A DNA stretch of 64,000 nt from Coix lacryma-jobi var. lacryma-jobi (lineage: Eukaryota > Streptophyta > Magnoliopsida > Poales > Poaceae), in the NCBI GenBank assembly GCA_009763385.1, contig CM019826.1, forward strand, positions 57,409,127 through 57,473,126, in the 5' to 3' direction. The notes beneath the pieces were generated by a model. That model had not been told where the DNA came from and searched no databases. It saw nothing but the letters and a program-made list of their open reading frames with translations. Positions 43,622 through 54,034 of this stretch are shown here, one piece after another. Both the position numbers and the translations under genes were made by a program. Each line of letters starts with the position of its first letter. Position 1 is the first letter of the stretch.

Positions 43622-45013
43622 TGTTGACACTGGTTATCTATCAAAATTAAAGGAAAAATAAATCTGAAAAGGGCATGAATTCAATCACCAACAAAGGTTT
43701 AGGGTTTTAATTGACAATATTCCACGAGTTTTGATGAATTGTGATTCTGCAGGGACCAAACCAGGAAACCAGTGCTGATTGCTTCCCCTAGAAGGAAACC
43801 AAAGGGAGATAACGCAACCGCCACGTCAGGAAGATTCTAGAAGACTCCAGGGGACACCAGAAGACACCAGGAGGTCGACCACCACGAGAGGATGAAAGGT
43901 GGGACCGACCGGTCCCACCATGAGACCGGTCGGTCTCCCCCCGGGCCCGCTGGCTTCCGTCTTCTGCAAGCTTCCTCCACCGACCTCTAGGATGCATCTT
44001 AGCCGTACCTTAAGTCGGTTTGATCCAATGGCCGCGGTTGATCCCTCAGGGCTATATAAGCAGCCCCAGACCCCCCTCTCCAGGCATCTCCCTCTTCATT
44101 ATTCATCTCCACATCAGAAACTAGGGTTCCAATGTAGAAGTAGAGGTCCCTCTAGATGAATCTCTTCTAGTTCATCTAGAATTACATCTAGTTCATCTAG
44201 TTGTAATCAAGAGTTAGCTTTCAAGTAGAAGACTAGATACCCCTCAATTAGGATTAGAACCTAGTCTTATTCTAGAACTAGAAGAGAGAGAGAGAGGAAG
44301 AGATCAAGAGGAAGCTCCGGCCTGTCGGATCAACTTCTTCATCTTGTACCTGTGGATTCAAGTTCTTCATCGACTTGCTTCAACGATTGTTTTGGTAATC
44401 GACATCTATATTTAAGTTTGAGCCATTGTTCTTATTATTCTTAAGGTTTATGACTCTCTTTTGAGTACTTTAATTCTAGATGCGCTAGAGTTAGAGTAGT
44501 TGGATAGTGTAAGCATGGTGCTTAGACTTGATAGCTCATAAATGCCTCCTATAACGCCCGTAATAGTGGTTGTTCGTAAGGGTGACTCTTATAGCCTTGT
44601 TGATTCGTCTATAGTCCACTTACCCGTGTGTAGGCTCGGTAGGATTATACATTTGCATAAAAGACTCATACTCTGTTTGTGACCTTTTATGACAACTTCC
44701 CCACTAAGAATAATATAAACATATCACTCTTGAATGGGAATTAGACAGCCTTAGTGATCCCCTCTATACTTCTAGATTCTCCGTCCTTGTTAGCTACTCA
44801 GGGGTTAGACTTTAAGACTTAACACTATCCGTTCCTTTGGGTTCGATATTAAAACTGGGTTACTCCGGTGAAGTGCTACATCGGTAGATCTTATCTGTGT
44901 GCTTGTGGATAAAGTAGAGTGTGCGTTAATTTATACCAACAAGCATTTCTGGCGCCGTTGCCGGGGATAGAGTTTATCTCTACTCTTGGTAGCGACGTTA
45001 GTAAGTGTCAACA
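43622..45013 (+). repeat. E 3' LTR (1392 bp)
   Basis: TGTTGACACTGG ... AGTGTCAACA, followed by the target duplication GGGCC. It has the TATA box (44053-44060) and the internal PBS copy (44937-44968). Confidence 0.93.
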
Positions 45014-45195
45014 GGGCCACAAAACTTGGGGTGAGTACGGTTTCCTGGTTTGGGCCTCAAAACCTGGGCGCTGGCGGGTTTCTGAGTTTGGGCCACAAAA
45101 CTCAGGAGATGGAAGACAGGTTTCCCGATTTTGGCCTCAAAATCGGGGGGAGGACATGAAGTCTGGTTTCCCGGTTTTGGCCTCAAAACCGGGGG
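45014..45195. repeat. Stem-loop array in SIRE D LTR (continues from 24056-24105)
   Basis: Units with arms CTGAGTTT/AAACTCAG, CCCGATTT/AAATCGGG and CCCGGTTT/AAACCGGG. The CCCGATTT unit has both arms changed relative to CCCGGTTT, so pairing is kept. Confidence 0.85.
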
Positions 45196-46669
45196 CGAGG
45201 TCCGTGAAAAGGATGAGCAGCGCGGTGGCGACACATGGCGGCATCAGGTGAGGTCACGTCGAGGCGAAGCTAACGGATGTGCGGGCGTGGCCGTCAGATC
45301 GACTACACTTTGAGTTGGTCAGGAATACCCTTAGGGTTAGCCTGCCCGCTCATTAGTTGTATTGGTAGAAGGGGAATAATTGTATTAGGCTATATTAGGA
45401 GAGGCCACCCCTCCCTTCAAACTATCTTAGTCATTGCTATTTTCATTCTAGGGTTTCCTGCTCTCCCATATCCCTGCTGTAGCAACTGAGATCCACAGAG
45501 ATGGCTAATCATACCTCTGTGTTCCCACGATTTTGAGGAAGTGAGACCAAAATCTCACCATTGTCTCGTGTGGTAGCCACACAGTTGCAAATCATGGTTG
45601 TGATTCGTGTTTTGAAGTTGTTCTTTGTGTCTTCGTTTCTCCAAGTTTTTCCCGTCACTTGATCGCTCTACTCGCTGCATCTTTTTCGAATCCACTTGAA
45701 TTATCTTGTTCTTTGAAGTGAGGGGAACATTTCCACCGAAGGAATTCATCTCAAACCTCACGAACAAGTAGATCGGGTCGATTCAAGTTTCGTGGCCTCT
45801 TTTCTCTCTTTACCCCCGATTTCTTCGATTCATCGATTTGGAGATAGGTTCAAGCCATGACCTCCTAGGGATAGCTCACTATCATCCTTGTGACTCCTCT
45901 CACCAAGTTTGATCCTTTGAGGATTCATTTTGGGTGAGATCGAGTCGAATCGGTGGACGAACAACGCATTTCGGGATGACCGGACTCTGGCCTCGGGGTG
46001 ACCGGACTCTGACGAGTGAGTCCGGTCGTTGAAGCCTGAGCGAGACCTTTCTGCGCGTAGGTGACCGGACGCACTAAGATCACGCGACCGGACGCGCTTG
46101 TTGCACTGTTCCTCGGTTTTCATTTGTGTTGACCGGACGCTAAGTGCTGTGACCGGACGCTCAGACTCTGTGAGTCCGGTCCAACACAGAGAGCTCCCAG
46201 AACGATCTTCAGCTGAGCGAACGCGTCCGATCAGAACCGACCGGACGCTCTAGTGAGTCCGGTCAATGCTGATCAGCACGTTTTCGATCACAGTTCGTTC
46301 GTTCGACTTCAGGTTTGGTTTTGGGTCTTGCGTTGGATTCCTGGTTTCCGTGCTCTACAAAAATCGGGCTTCCCGCTTTGCGGAATAGCCTGAATCCCCC
46401 TCGCGTTGCTCAAGGGAGGTTGAGGTTACCCAAAGTGCATCCTGTCACTAGTTGACTTGCGTGAACTTGAGTGACGAGGCTTTTGTGGTGTCCCGCTGTG
46501 TTCCTAGGGAACATCCACCCATTCTCTTGGGTCGTGGACATCACGCGCATCGGTCTTGCTTTTGGGGTTGATTTTCTTGGACAGAGGCCTAACATTTCGA
46601 AAGAAATTTTAAGGCTCCCATTCACCCCCCCCCCCTCTGGTCGCCTTTGTGTAGCATTCTCAGTCCTTT
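45014..46669 (+). mobile_element. SIRE copy D, right segment: rest of 3' LTR
   Basis: Continues the LTR broken at 24105. It carries the rest of the stem-loop array (45014-45195) and a cluster of GACCGGACGC/GAGTCCGGTC motifs (45971-46265). It ends AGTCCTTTA where intact copies end GGTCCTTCA, which fits C to T decay. Full LTR length is about 2.14 kb. F gag coding begins at once on the other side, so D inserted in F. Confidence 0.9.
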
Positions 46670-47823
46670 AGACTGAAGCTGCTAACTAAGATAATTGAGA
46701 TTCTATCATCTTATTAAAGCTATGTTAACTCTTTGTGGCAGAAGTAAAGCTATCCATTCTAGTATTAATGTTTTCAAGCAGTTTATCATTGGAAGCTATC
46801 TTCTTAGACATATTATCAATAATCTTATTTTGATTAGATATCGTCTCTCTCAAAGGTGGTTGGTTGAATGTATTACCTTGGTTGTTACCTAAGTAGTTAC
46901 CTGAGTAATTAGGCCTTGATTGTTGGTTCCATCCTTGAGCTTGTTGAGGACGATAGTTGGTGTTGTTGTTGATGTACTTTGCATCCTCTTGAATCTTAGG
47001 GCAGTTGCTCCCTGAATGACCAGTGCCTCCACACTCTTCACATGTCATGCGAGATTCGTAGATGTGCATGACGTCTTCTTTCTTGGGAGTGTGTTCGTCG
47101 AACTTTTTCATGAGTAGGTCAAGTTTGGTAGACAACATGCCTACTTCCTTTAGTTGATGAATTCCTCCCCTCTTGCATGGTTGAGAGCGTTCCTCGTTCC
47201 ATCCTTGGTTAGAGGCCATCTTCTCAATGAGTGTAGTAGCATTGTTGATAGTCAGTGACAAGAATGATCCTCCAGCAGCGGCATCCACATTCTCACGGGT
47301 ACTTGAAGTGAGCCCGTGGTAGAAGGTCTGCATGAGTAGCCAATTCTCCATCCCATGGTGAGGGCATTCTGATATGTAATATTGAAAGCGTTCCCAAGCC
47401 TCTGGGATTGATTCGTCGTGTTTTTGCTGGAAAGTTGAAATCTTGGCACGAAGGGCATTTGTCTTGCCCACTGGAAAGAACTTTGCTAGGAAGGCAGTTG
47501 AACAGATCGCCCATGAGGTGTTTCTGTCTTTGTTGGCATAGAACCATTGTTTTGCTTTTCCTAAGAGTGAGAATGGGAACAAGCGTAGTAGAAGGGCGTC
47601 TCTTTCAACTCCCTTGATGTTGAAAGTGCTACAAATCTCCAAAAAAGTGTTGAAGATGAGCGCTTGCGTCTTCTTGTGCCTTTCCGCAAAACTGATTAGT
47701 TTGCACCATCTTGATCAAAGCTGGCTTGAGTTCAAATCCATTGTCTCCCACATTGACTGTTGGTCCAGTCCTGATGTTGGCAGTGGTTGGTGCAGAGAAC
47801 TCACGGAGTGTCTTGTCGGCCAT
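46670..47823 (-). pseudogene. F gag (Athila-like), broken
   Basis: Likely start MADKTLREFSAP at 47823, parallel to MANRTLLEFSTP in H. A frameshift near 47635 separates FELKPALIKMVQ from the main frame (47642-46725). That frame has RLFPFSLLGKAKQWFY, FFPVGKTNALRAKI, ESIPEAWERFQ, an Asn/Gln-rich tail and a CCHC knuckle CEECGGTGHSGSNCP. Two nonsense codons follow near 46725 and 46690, in sequence still alignable with H, before the D insertion. Gag of this type builds the particle and can be used in trans by non-autonomous relatives. Confidence 0.88.
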
Positions 47824-48177
47824 GGTGTCCAACACTGGTGTTAATCTTCTTCTTATCTGGTTAACTTATGGAAGTGGTGGTGAGGGTCTCTTGAGTTTGC
47901 GTCTTGTTTTCTTTAGTAAAGCTTTGGGATCCTCAACGTAATTATTCAGAAGTTGGAAACCAGTCATACATCAGACCCTGCATAAGATAAAAAATATAAA
48001 CAAAGCCAGGGTAAGCCTGTTTGAGTAGAGAGAAACAATCAGTGCATTATCACATGTGTTTATGTTGAATGATATGTTCTAGCTACCGTTTTAATGCTGC
48101 TAATGCAATGTCCTCACAGTGTTCATAATAATTTTAATGAAAAACCCTAGGTACCATCCCTAATTGAATTGATGTGT
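47824..48177 (-). other. F leader
   Basis: Noncoding sequence between PBS and gag. No feature beyond A/T-rich sequence seen. Confidence 0.6.
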
Positions 48178-48195
48178 TCCCCGACAACGGCGCTA
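48178..48195 (-). other. F primer-binding site (tRNA-Asp type, decayed)
   Basis: The minus strand reads TAGCGCCGTTGTCGGGGA, two C/G to T/A-type changes from the E and H site. It has the same 8-base spacer to the LTR end. Confidence 0.82.
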
Positions 48196-48203
48196 GAAAT
48201 GCT

Positions 48204-50001
48204 TGTTGACACTCCTTAATGGAATCACCCTAAGAATGAAACTCATAAACAATAACCTAGTGAAGGCACTAAGAAGTGTACGGGACACTACTAACTTCAC
48301 TTTACGTCAAGTTGTCATCCCCAACATGAAGCTAGCAATGTGATTATATCAGAGCACTGGATCTAAAGATAAATATTTACCCGCAAGCGCACAGATAAAT
48401 ACACACGTTGTAGAAGCATTTCACCCAAGCTAGTCTCAGGTATCGTTATTTATATTTAGCCTAGAGACTAATCAATTCAAAGTATGACGGTATTATACTA
48501 GTAAGGACTTAACAACAATTAATGTGGCGCACACTTATGATAAAGACTGATAACACACTCATTACTCCAAACAGGGATCAGATAGTAGAATAACTGATAA
48601 TGATAAATGATAAATGGTAACAGAGAGCAGATCAATCAAAAATAATTCTAGAACACTACTACCTAGCAAGTGATGATTAGAACAGGCATTAAAAAGAAAC
48701 ATTCCTAAGTTATTCTAATTCCAAGTCATAACATACATTGATTAGTGCAAACATATTTGGCAATCATAGGCTAGGTCATATCATATTTATAATCAAGAGG
48801 CAACTCCATAGTAAAGGCCCCAAACAGAGTAACCCCTAAACCATGAGTTAACTGAGCCATACTGAACACTACATTTGGGAGGTGGAATACAAAGGACTCA
48901 ACAAGAATGTCACACCCGCGATCTACCACTCTATCTGAAACGTAGGACGCATTCGCAGATAAATAGTGTGTAGGCACCATGCCTACACAACATCTATCAC
49001 CCACCCAATGATCATTAAGATGAGCGCTATACGAACATGAGTATATACATAATGGTGAACTATCTATGCCAAATATATAATCAAAGCATACTATAAGCAA
49101 TATAATTAAGAATATAATGGTTGATGTCTTAGTCATATCAATTGTATTGCTATCTAGAACATAGAGATGAACAATAAGGTGAATTAGATCATCGAGAAGA
49201 ACTATAGTATGAACTAGAACATGAACTAGAACTGGATTATGAATTAGAAGATGAATTAGACGATGAACTAGAACTAGACGACGAACTAGAACATAAACAA
49301 TGATGAAATAGAAGAACGATTATGTAATAGATCCATAATGTCAATACAAGAGAGAAGATCTTGGGTTTACCAAGCCTTCTCTTGACTAGATCAGGAATCC
49401 AAGCGAAGCTTGCCTCCCCTAATCCTATTCTATCTAACTAATCTAGGTGGATGTAGTTCTAGGACTTCTGATTGATCTCCTTCTCTGGTGATGAACTGAA
49501 TGATTGAACCCTGATCTGATCTGATGATGTGATGCCCTGGAAAGGGGGGGGTGCTGGGGCTGCTTATATAGCCCTGGGCGAGGAACCATGGCAGTTGGAT
49601 CAAACCGACCTTAGGTATGGCTGAGATGCATCCTCGTAGGCGGTGGAGGAATGTTCAAGAAGGCAGAGTCTAGCGGGGCCCGGGGAGGACCGACCGGTCT
49701 GGTGGTGGGACGAGTCGGTCCCACCTAGCCGTGTCTCGGGTTGCCCGGCCTCCTGGTGTCTTCTGGTGTCCTCTAAATCCTTCTAGAATAATCCTGATGC
49801 GTCGGTTCGGTTATCTCCCGTCGGTTTCCTTCTAGGGGAAGAAATCTATGTTGGTTTCTTGGTTTAGTCCCTACAGAATCACAATTCACCAAAACTCGTG
49901 GAATATTGTCAATTGAAACCCTAAACCTTTGTTGGTGATTGAATTCATGCCCTTTTCAAATTTTTTTATCCTTTAATTGTGATAGATAACCAGTGTCAAC
50001 A
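48204..50001 (-). repeat. F 5' LTR (1798 bp)
   Basis: Minus-strand TGTTGACACTGG at 50001 to GTGTCAACA at 48204. TATATAAG (minus, 49563-49570) lies downstream of a CGACCGGTC-type palindrome remnant (49688-49720). A stretch of short GATGAACTAGAA-like repeats (49190-49310) is the expanded counterpart of the CATCTAGTT repeats in E. Confidence 0.88.
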
Positions 50002-50431
50002 GCGAGCAGGCTAACCCTAAGGGTATTCCTATCCAACTCGAAGTGTAGTCGATCCGACGGCCACGCCCGCACTTCCGGTAGCTTTGCCTCGACGCGACCT
50101 CACCTGATGCCGCCACGTGCCGCCACACGTCGTCCGTCCTTTTCCTGGACCTCCCCCCGGTTTTGTGGCTAAAACCGGGAAACCAGTTGTCCATCGACTG
50201 AGTTTTGTGGCCCAAACTCAGAAACCCGCCAGCGCCTAGGTTTTGAGGCCCAAACCTGGAAATCGTCCTCAGCCCAAGTTTTGTGGCCCAAACTCAGAAA
50301 CCGGCAACACCCAGGTTTTGTGGCCCAAACCTGGAAACCGTCCACTCGGTGGTTTTTCTGGGGCTCTTCCACTAAACCGAAGCCGTAGAGGGGATGCACC
50401 GCCATGCACCCCGTCCACTGACACGTGTCCT
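50002..50431 (-). repeat. SIRE LTR G, left segment
   Basis: SIRE LTR sequence in minus orientation containing a stem-loop array (50155-50345). It is cut on the left by F and on the right by C. The host sequence resumes at 57730, giving a target duplication GTCCT (50427-50431) against ATCCT (57725-57729), one mismatch. No coding sequence of G is in the window. Confidence 0.85.
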
Positions 50432-51683
50432 TGCGGATACATGGGTGTATGCCGAGTCTCTGAGTGATGAGTAATTGTCAACTGGGATGATGCGCATGCT
50501 CTTTGGCTTGTGTTGTGCAGGTGTCGAGCACGGATACAGTGATCAGAGGCGAGGTGAAGGTCAAGTAGAGACGTGCCATGCCGATGGACCAAGAGTGGCG
50601 AAGGGCGGACCAAGAGTGGCGAAGGGCGGACCTGAGGCTTGGACTGAGGGACTAGTGGCCCGAGGATCAGCTGTGGTGGCTGACAGCCTGGGACAGCGAC
50701 GAGCAAAGACTTGCGGTCATGTGTTGCCTGAGTCGTGGACATGGGGACACGTGTTGGTGGACGGGGTGCGCGGGAGGTGCATCCCCTCTACGGCGTCGGT
50801 TTGGTGGTTGAGCCAGAGAAAAACCATCGGGTGGACGGTTTCCAGGTTTGGGCCTCAAAACCTGGGTGCGGATGGTTTCCGAGTTTGGCCACAAAACTCG
50901 GGCTGAGGACGGTTTCCAGGTTTGGGCCTCAAAACCTGGGTGCTGCGGGTTTGCTGAGTTTGGGCCTCAAAACTCAGGCGCTGGTGGACTGGTTTCCCGG
51001 TTTGGGCCTCAAAACCGGGGGTTGGCTGGAAAGGCTGGTTTCCCGGTTTGGGCCACAAAACCGGGGGTGCAGAGCGAGGGCGGCACGTGGCGGCAATCGG
51101 GAGGTTGCGTCAAGGCAACGCTACGAGTTGTGCGGGCGTGGCCGTCGGATCCACCTACCACTGAGTTGGTCCAGAATAACCCTAGGGTTTAGCTGGTTCG
51201 CTTTGTAATTAGTTGAGGGGTAGAGTAGGAATTAGAATTAGGATAAGTAGAGGGAGACACCCTCCTCCCATTATATCTCAGTCATTTGCTCTTTGCTTCT
51301 AAGGTTTCCTGCTCTCCCAATCCCCTGGTGTAGCTAGCTGAGATCCGCAGAGAACCATACCTCTGTGTACTGGAGATTTTGAGGAAGAGAGACCGTAACC
51401 TCACTGTTGTAGCGTGTGGTAGCCACACGGTTGCAGATCGATGTGTTGATTCGCGTTTTGGTTCGTGTTCTTCACGTTCTTCGTTTCTCCGCGAATTTCC
51501 CGTCACTCGATCTCTCTCCATACTGCGTCTTTTCGAAATATATTTGAATCATCTTGTTCGTTTTCAAGAGGAGGTCATTTCGACCAAAGGAATTCATCTA
51601 ACTCCTCACGAACAAGTAGAGCGGGTTGATTTCGTTCTCGTGGCGCTTTTTTGTTCTTGATCTTCCCTTTTCGATTTGAACAA
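50432..51683 (+). repeat. SIRE copy C 5' LTR (truncated)
   Basis: Matches 55665-56890 closely and begins TGCGGATACATGGG. The stem-loop array is at 50838-51072. It breaks off after CCCTTTTCGATTT and runs straight into integrase coding sequence. Confidence 0.92.
50838..51072. repeat. Stem-loop array in SIRE C 5' LTR
   Basis: Six units, the best preserved array in the window. In order the arms are CCAGGTTT/AAACCTGG, CCGAGTTT/AAACTCGG, CCAGGTTT/AAACCTGG, CTGAGTTT/AAACTCAG and CCCGGTTT/AAACCGGG twice. Loops are GGGCCTCA, GGCCACA or GGGCCACA. Confidence 0.9.
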
Positions 51684-52263
51684 GAATTCGGATTTTGAGA
51701 AATTTTGTAACTTTTTGGGTTTAGAGCATCAGTTTTCTTCTCCCTACACACCGCCTCAGAATGGTGTTGTAGAAAGGAAGAATCGGACCCTTGTAGAGAT
51801 GGCCAGGACGATGCTCGATGAGCATAGGACTCCTAGGCGATATTGGGCCGAAGCTATGAGCACTGCTTGCTACATTTCCAATCGCATTTTTCTTTGAGCT
51901 TTCTTGAAAAAGACCTCTTATGAGTTGCGTTTTGGAAAACTACCCAAGGTGAGTTATTTTCGAGTTTTTGGTTGCCATTGTTTTATACTCAAAAAGGGCA
52001 ACTTGGACAAGTTTGAGTCTCGTTCTTCTGACGGGGTGTTTTTGGGTTATGACACTCATACTCGTGCTTATCGTGTACTTAACCTTGACACTAACCGAGT
52101 CATGGAGACATCCGATGTCACCTTCGACGAGACCATGGTTTGTCCTTCTTCTTGTTTTGAGCGTGCAGGTGATCATGAGGTTGGCGAACCTCTTTTCGAT
52201 GATGAAGAAGAAGGTGCTGAAGGGATAGATGACCCAGCACCTCCTCCACCTGCTGTGCCGTAA
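51684..52263 (+). pseudogene. SIRE copy C integrase C-terminal part
   Basis: Begins at NSDFEKFCN, keeps the third catalytic residue (NGVVERKN) and MARTMLDEHRTPRRYW, then has TGA near 51896 where copy A has CGA. It continues through KKTSYELRFG, FGCHCFILKK and GVFLGYDTHTRAYRVL to DPAPPPPAVP and a TAA near 52261. The first two catalytic aspartates are deleted. Confidence 0.93.
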
Positions 52264-54034
52264 ATAGCGGCCTCTACGACGACTCACAGCCCCGACACGT
52301 CGTCTTCCTGGGGCCGTGGGATCCGCCACCTCGAGCGGTACCCTTTGTACCCGAGGAGGCACCAGCTGCTGTTGAGGGGGAGGCCACTTCGGCAAGAGAG
52401 GCGCCACAACACATTCAGCGCCAGCACCCGCCTCAGCAGATGATCGGCAGCATCGACGAACGCGTCACCCGGTCAAGGCAAATCTCTCACTTTGCTCATT
52501 CTGCATTTGTTGCTGATTTTGAACCCTGGGATGTTGGACACGCTTTGACGGATCCTGATTGGGTCAATGCCATGCATGAGGAGCTTGAGAACTTTGAGAG
52601 AAATCGAGTTTGGGTTCTAGTGTCTCCACCTTCTGAGTGTCATCCAATTGGGACAAAATGGGTTTTCAAAAACAAACAGGGAGAAGATGGCCATGTTGTG
52701 AGAAACAAGGCCAGACTCGTAGCCCAGGGATATAGTCAGAAGGAGGGGATAGACTATGAGGAGACGTTTGCTCCTGTAGCACGTTTGAAGGCTATTAGGA
52801 TACTCTTGGCTTTTGCTGCATCCAAAGGTTTGAAACTTTTTCAAATGGATGTCAAGAGTGCCTTCTTAAACGGCTACATAGAAGAGGAGGTGTATGTTAG
52901 ACAACCCCCCGGTTTCGAAAATCCCAAGTTTCCAAACCATGTCTTTAAACTCCACAAAGCTTTATTTGGTTTGAAACAAGCCCTAGAGCCTGGTATGATA
53001 GGTTGAAAACCTTTTTGCTTGCTAAGGGTTTTAAAATGGAATGTGTAGATAAAACGCTCTTTCTCCTCAAGCAAGGCACTGATACACTCTTGGTCCAAAT
53101 TTACGTGGATGATATCATTTTCGGTGGTTCTTCTCACGCTTTGGTTGCCAAGTTTGCAGACACTGTGAGCAGGGAGTTCAAGATGAGCATGATGGGCGAG
53201 TTGACATTTTTCCTCGGACTGCAAATCAAGCAGTCTCGAGAGGGAACGTTCGTGCACCAGGGTAAGTATACTCGGGACATTCTGAAGAAGTTCGATATGG
53301 GTGAGGCCAAGCCTCTTCCAACACCCATGTCGACCACGACGGCCCTAGATGCGGACAAGGAAGGAGAAGCAGTGGATCAGAAGGAGTACCAGAGTATGAT
53401 CGGGTCGCTGCTGTACCTGACGGCGACACGCCCGGACATCTAGTTCGCGGTGTGTCTCTGCGCGCGCTTTCAGTCGTCACCGCGCACTTCGCACCGTCAG
53501 GCGGTCAAGCGCATTATGAGGTACTTATCCTTCACTCCAGAATTTGGGATTTGGTATTCTGCTTCTTCCACCCTTTCCCTTTGCGGTTATTCCGATGCTG
53601 ATTTTGCTGGTTGCCGAATTGAGTGCAAGTCCACTTCTGGGACTTGCCAGTTTATTGGTTCTTCTCCTGTATCGTGGTCTGCTCGCAAGCAGTCTAGCGT
53701 CGCCCAGTCTACCATGGAGGCTGAGTATGTTGCTGCGGCTAGCTGCTGTTCCCAGTTATTCTGGATGATGGCCACTTTGCGTGATTTTGGTCTGAGCTTT
53801 TCTCGTGTTCCATTGCTTTGTGACAGCACGAGTGCTATTAGCGTTGCTAAGAACCCGTGCTTCACTCGAAGACCAAACACATTGATGTGCGCTTTCATTT
53901 TCTGCGAGACCACTATGAGAAGGGTGATATCGACCTTCGCCATGTCGATACTCATCATCAGCTTGCTGATATTTTCACCAAGCCTCACCTTTAATCGGTT
54001 GAGAGGTGAGCTTGGTGTGTGTTTCCCCTTTTAG
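52264..54034 (+). pseudogene. SIRE copy C reverse transcriptase and RNase H
   Basis: Coding resumes in frame by 52440 (IDERVTRSRQISHF; EPWDVG intact here). Motifs: KWVFKNKQGEDG, FQMDVKSAFLNG, catalytic IYVDDIIFGGSS, then RNase H GYSDADFAG and EAEYVAA. Breaks: one-base deletion near 52985 (after GLKQA), TAG near 53442 (after TATRPDI), one-base deletion near 53857 (after AKNP), and a small deletion near the end of RNase H. Confidence 0.94.

Larger units (their letters stand above)
24106..45013 (+). mobile_element. E: Athila-like Ty3/gypsy non-autonomous element, with Gypsy2 nested inside
   Basis: LTRs at 24106-25509 and 43622-45013 (TGTTGA...GTCAACA), with a perfect 5-bp target duplication GGGCC on both sides. 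A tRNA-Asp-type PBS follows the first LTR and a GGGGGA tract precedes the second. Without Gypsy2 the internal region is about 5.7 kb and contains only a protease remnant; no gag, RT or integrase is visible. The LTRs differ at roughly 20-25 positions by eye plus a 13-bp duplication, so E is clearly older than Gypsy2, as nesting requires. Lineage is inferred from the PBS and from related protease and gag in H and F. Confidence 0.9.
46670..50001 (-). mobile_element. F: Athila-like Ty3/gypsy element, 3' part beyond window
   Basis: Minus-strand 5' LTR (50001-48204), PBS, leader and gag. Gag is cut at 46670 by D, so its 3' part lies left of the window. F interrupts the SIRE LTR G: the sequence right of 50001 continues that LTR (compare the complement of 45330-45360 in D). 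The LTR start TGTTGACACTGG is shared with E, and the LTR end resembles H. Confidence 0.88.
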
